This document shows positions 61,831-64,000 of a stretch of 64,000 nucleotides of DNA, in pieces. This DNA is from Nocardioides panacis (GTDB taxonomy: Bacteria; Actinomycetota; Actinomycetes; Propionibacteriales; Nocardioidaceae). The translations under genes and the position numbers were made by a program. Where the stretch lies: the NCBI RefSeq assembly GCF_019039255.1, contig NZ_CP077062.1, forward strand, positions 620,001-684,000. The letters run 5' to 3'. How positions within the stretch are numbered: position 1 is the stretch's first letter; every line of letters begins with the position of its first letter. The notes below the pieces were generated by a model, which saw only the letters and a program-made list of their open reading frames with translations, searched no databases and was not told the origin of the DNA.

Positions 61831-62247
61831 GTGACCACCCCCGCCCAGCCGCCGCTGCCGAGCCCCGACCGGCGCCGCGTGCCGCCCCCGCTCGTCGTCG
61901 CGTGCTCCCTCGTCGGGCTCGAGGCGGTCTCGCTGGTGATCTTCGGCGTCGTCGAGCTGCGCTCGCTGGAGACCAGCAAGCTCACCATGGGACTGACCAC
62001 CTCGCTGTTCTTCGCGCTGTACGGCGTCGGGCTGGCGGTGTTCGCCTGGCTGCTCTACCGGCTGCAGTCCTGGACCCGGGCGCCGGTCGTGCTCGCCCAG
62101 CTGATCCAGCTCGGCGTGGCCTGGAGCTTCCGGACCGGGGCGACCGCGGTCATCTCGGTGGTGCTCACCGTGGTCGCGGTCGTCGTGCTCGTCGGGGTGT
62201 TCCACCCGGCCTCGCTGCGTGCGGTCGAGGAGGCCGACCGGCCCTAG
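61831..62247 (+). CDS. Four-helix membrane protein of unknown function
   Basis: 138 residues from GTG 61831 (VTTPAQPPLPSPDRRRVPPPLVVACSLVGLEAVSL). Four membrane segments after a proline-rich N terminus (about 22-42, 53-77, 84-103 and 108-128). This pattern is common in small actinobacterial membrane proteins of unknown role. Convergent with the SigB/SigF-type gene (12 bp). Confidence 0.75.
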   Translation: MTTPAQPPLPSPDRRRVPPPLVVACSLVGLEAVSLVIFGVVELRSLETSKLTMGLTTSLFFALYGVGLAVFAWLLYRLQSWTRAPVVLAQLIQLGVAWSFRTGATAVISVVLTVVAVVVLVGVFHPASLRAVEEADRP

Positions 62248-62259
62248 GGTCCCGGCGCG

Positions 62260-63066
62260 TCAGTCGCCGGGGAGCGACTCGGCCTCGAGCGAGTCGCGCA
62301 GCCGGGCGAGGGTGCGGGCCAGCAGCCGCGAGACGTGCATCTGGGAGATGCCGATCTCCGCGGCGATCTGCGACTGGGTCATCCCGCGGAAGAACCGCAG
62401 GGTCAAGATGTGCTTCTCGCGGGGGTCCAGCGCCTCGAGGAGCGGCTTGATGGTCTCGCGGTTCTCGACGTGCTCCAGGGCCTCGTCGTCGCCGCCGATC
62501 ACGTCGATCATCGACAGCGCGCTGTCGTCGCCGGAGTCCGGCGCGTCCAGTGAGAGCGTGGAGTAGGCGTTCGAGGACTCGAGGCCCTCGAGGATCTCCT
62601 CGTCCGACACGCCGATGCGCACCGCCAGCTCGGAGATGGTGGGGGAGCGGCCGTGCTGCTGGGTGAGGTCGGCGGTCGCGGTGGTGATCGACAGCCGCAG
62701 CTCCTGGAGCCGGCGGGGCACCCGGATCGCCCAGCCGCGGTCCCGGAAGTGCCGCTTGATCTCGCCCACGATCGTGGGCGTGGCGTACGTCGAGAACTCC
62801 ACGCCGCGCTCGGTGTCGAACCGGTCGATCGCCTTGATCAGGCCGATGGTGCCCACCTGCAGCAGGTCGTCGAACGGCTCGCCGCGGTTCAGGAAGCGGC
62901 GGGCGAAGTGCTCGACCAGCGGCAGGTGCAGGTGCACCAGCTGGTCGCGGTAGTGGCTCCGCTCCGCCTCGCTGGCACCGTCCTCGCGCAGGCGTGCGAA
63001 CAGCTCGGCGCTCCTGGCCCGCATCTGGGTCAGGTCTCCGTGGTGCTGTCGAGAGCCCCCGATCAC
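62260..63066 (-). CDS. SigB/SigF/SigG-family RNA polymerase sigma factor
   Basis: 268 residues from GTG 63066 (VIGGSRQHHGDLTQMRARSAELFARL). Sigma2 (LVEHFARRFLNRGEPFDDLLQVGTIGLIKAIDRFDTERGVEFSTYATPTIVGEIKRHFRDRGWAIRVPRRLQEL), sigma3 (LTQQHGRSPTISELAVRIG) and sigma4 (LDPREKHILTLRFFRGMTQSQIAAEIGISQMHVSRLLARTLARLRD) are complete. This is the general-stress or sporulation-type branch. The anti-sigma kinase gene lies 4 bp before it. Confidence 0.94.
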   Translation of the reverse strand: MIGGSRQHHGDLTQMRARSAELFARLREDGASEAERSHYRDQLVHLHLPLVEHFARRFLNRGEPFDDLLQVGTIGLIKAIDRFDTERGVEFSTYATPTIVGEIKRHFRDRGWAIRVPRRLQELRLSITTATADLTQQHGRSPTISELAVRIGVSDEEILEGLESSNAYSTLSLDAPDSGDDSALSMIDVIGGDDEALEHVENRETIKPLLEALDPREKHILTLRFFRGMTQSQIAAEIGISQMHVSRLLARTLARLRDSLEAESLPGD

Positions 63067-63070
63067 GCCC

Positions 63071-63454
63071 CTACTCCGCGTCGGTGGTTCCGCGCGCGAG
63101 CGTCACGGTGAGCCGGTCCCCGTCGACGTCCGCCGTGACCTCGTTGGTGAGCGCGGCGAGCACGGTCCAGGCGAAGCCGTCCCGGTTGGGCGGGCGCGGG
63201 GAGTCGCACAGCGCGGTCACGGCCACCGTGAGCCGGGTGGGCTCGAGGTCGAACGTGCAGGTCAGGTCCGAGTGCTCGCGGGCCTGCGGGAGGACCATCG
63301 CGCACGCCTCGTCCACGGCGATCCGCAGGTCCTCGATGTCGTCGAGGGTGAAGTCGAGACGGGCCGCGAGGCCGGCGGTGGCGGTGCGGAGCACGGCCAG
63401 GTAGGCGCTGTCGGCCGGGATGCGCAGCTCCACGTCCGGGTGTTTCTGTCCCAC
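63071..63454 (-). CDS. rsbW: Anti-sigma factor kinase, RsbW type
   Basis: 127 residues from GTG 63454 (VGQKHPDVELRIPADSAYLAVLRTATAGLAARLDFTLDDIEDLRIAVDEACAMVL). DLRIAVDEAC is the N box of the GHKL kinase fold; SDLTCTFDLEPTRLTVAV follows. It binds the sigma factor encoded just downstream and phosphorylates an RsbV-type antagonist, but no rsbV gene lies in this window. The 4-bp spacing shows co-expression with the sigma factor gene. Confidence 0.9.
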   Translation of the reverse strand: MGQKHPDVELRIPADSAYLAVLRTATAGLAARLDFTLDDIEDLRIAVDEACAMVLPQAREHSDLTCTFDLEPTRLTVAVTALCDSPRPPNRDGFAWTVLAALTNEVTADVDGDRLTVTLARGTTDAE

Positions 63455-63567
63455 GGAGTCGTTAACCCTTCGTCGCTCTAGCGCGAAGGAAGGCCGGACG
63501 CGCCTGCGCCCGACCCTCCTTCTGCGTCGTTCGTTGCTGTCCTTCGGCGGAGACAGGGTGAAGTCTG

Positions 63568-63969
63568 TCAGGACTTCTTGGTCTCCCAGAAGATTTCGGC
63601 AATCTCGTCGATCTTGGCCAGCAGGTCGTCGGCCACCTTGGCGTCGAGCGAGCCCTTCGCGCCGGTCGCGCCGGCGAGCTTGGTGGCCTCGTTCACGAGC
63701 TGGTGCAGCTGGGGGTACTTCTCGAAGTGCGGGGGCTTGAAGTAGTCGGTCCACAGCACCCAGAGGTGGTGCTTGACCAGCTCGGCCCGCTGCTCCTTGA
63801 TCAAGATGGCGCGGGTGCGGAAGTCGGGGTCGTCGTTTTCGTCGACCTTGGCGATGATGCCCTTGATCGACTCGGCCTCGATGCGTGCCTGTGCCGGGTC
63901 GTAGACGCCGCAGGGCAGATCGCAGTGGGCCTGGACTTCGAGGGTCTGAGCGAAGATTCGCGCGAACAT
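63568..63969 (-). CDS. sodN: Nickel superoxide dismutase
   Basis: 133 residues. A 14-residue leader MFARIFAQTLEVQA precedes HCDLPCGVYDP, the nickel hook: after cleavage His1, Cys2 and Cys6 of the mature chain bind Ni. The following helices (ARIEAESIKGIIAKVDENDDPDFRTRAILIKEQRAELVKHHLWVLWTDYFKPPHFEKYPQL) are typical of the hexameric enzyme that converts superoxide to O2 and H2O2. The processing peptidase gene sodX, often next to sodN, is not on its downstream side; it may lie beyond the right edge. Confidence 0.96.
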   Translation of the reverse strand: MFARIFAQTLEVQAHCDLPCGVYDPAQARIEAESIKGIIAKVDENDDPDFRTRAILIKEQRAELVKHHLWVLWTDYFKPPHFEKYPQLHQLVNEATKLAGATGAKGSLDAKVADDLLAKIDEIAEIFWETKKS

Positions 63970-64000
63970 GCGGGTCCTTTCGTTACTGAGATGATGACGC

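Noticed and set aside
1-64000. tRNA or rRNA genes
   Set aside because: No cloverleaf with a GGTTCGANTCC-like T arm and no conserved rRNA blocks were found by eye; a short tRNA could still be missed without a program.

Overview
The window is a 64 kb piece of a high-GC actinobacterial chromosome. Gene content and protein style fit Nocardioidaceae (Nocardioides-like): WhiB1, an actinobacterial SigR/RsrA pair, PdtaS, DUF3099, DUF445, a bL37 ribosomal protein, many GTG starts and many overlapping ATGA junctions. No rRNA, tRNA, prophage, insertion sequence or CRISPR array was seen. The left edge cuts cydD; the right edge lies just upstream of sodN.

Region 1 (1-13.9 kb) is a hypoxia/dormancy island. 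It holds cytochrome bd oxidase genes (cydA-cydB-cydD), four universal stress proteins (three with tandem domains) plus the remnant of a fifth, an Acg-type nitroreductase-fold protein, a CBS-BON protein, two PPOX/FMN-fold proteins, a DoxX/TQO-like membrane protein, a flavodoxin and a DevS/DevR (DosS/DosR) two-component pair. GGGACC-N2-GGTCCC-like palindromes recur upstream of these genes, and DevR has the DosR-type recognition helix, so the island looks like a DevR regulon. One more box precedes a lone phosphoribosyltransferase gene at 26.5 kb.

Region 2 (13.9-45 kb) is mixed metabolism and housekeeping: an EAL-PAS c-di-GMP phosphodiesterase, a LysR regulator, a sulfatase, DEAD-box helicase, threonine synthase, an amidohydrolase-cysteine dioxygenase operon that ends in a 22-bp repeat array, three MFS transporters, an acyl-CoA synthetase, a CDF metal transporter, a TetR regulator with two operator copies, DUF445, an S4 protein, FKBP and CBS proteins.

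Region 3 (39.7-63.9 kb) has the conserved actinobacterial neighbourhood hisN / rsgA-aroA / YedK / sigR-rsrA / pdtaS / whiB1. Between aroA and sigR sit two unusual loci. One is a short, archaeal-type aspartyl-tRNA synthetase preceded by a complete translational T-box riboswitch with a GAC (Asp) specifier. The other is a 1,362-residue ECF sigma factor fused to a zinc-finger domain, membrane segments and a very large extracellular repeat region. Further right are a DUF3311-symporter-TPP-enzyme-GNAT operon, an RsbW/SigB-type sigma pair and nickel superoxide dismutase.

Eight genes are split by single-base frameshifts. Five lie in G/C homopolymers of 6-7 bases. Three share the local change TGAAG to TGGAAG. 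This pattern is most simply a systematic sequencing or consensus error, so these genes are described as intact proteins with their restored reading frames.
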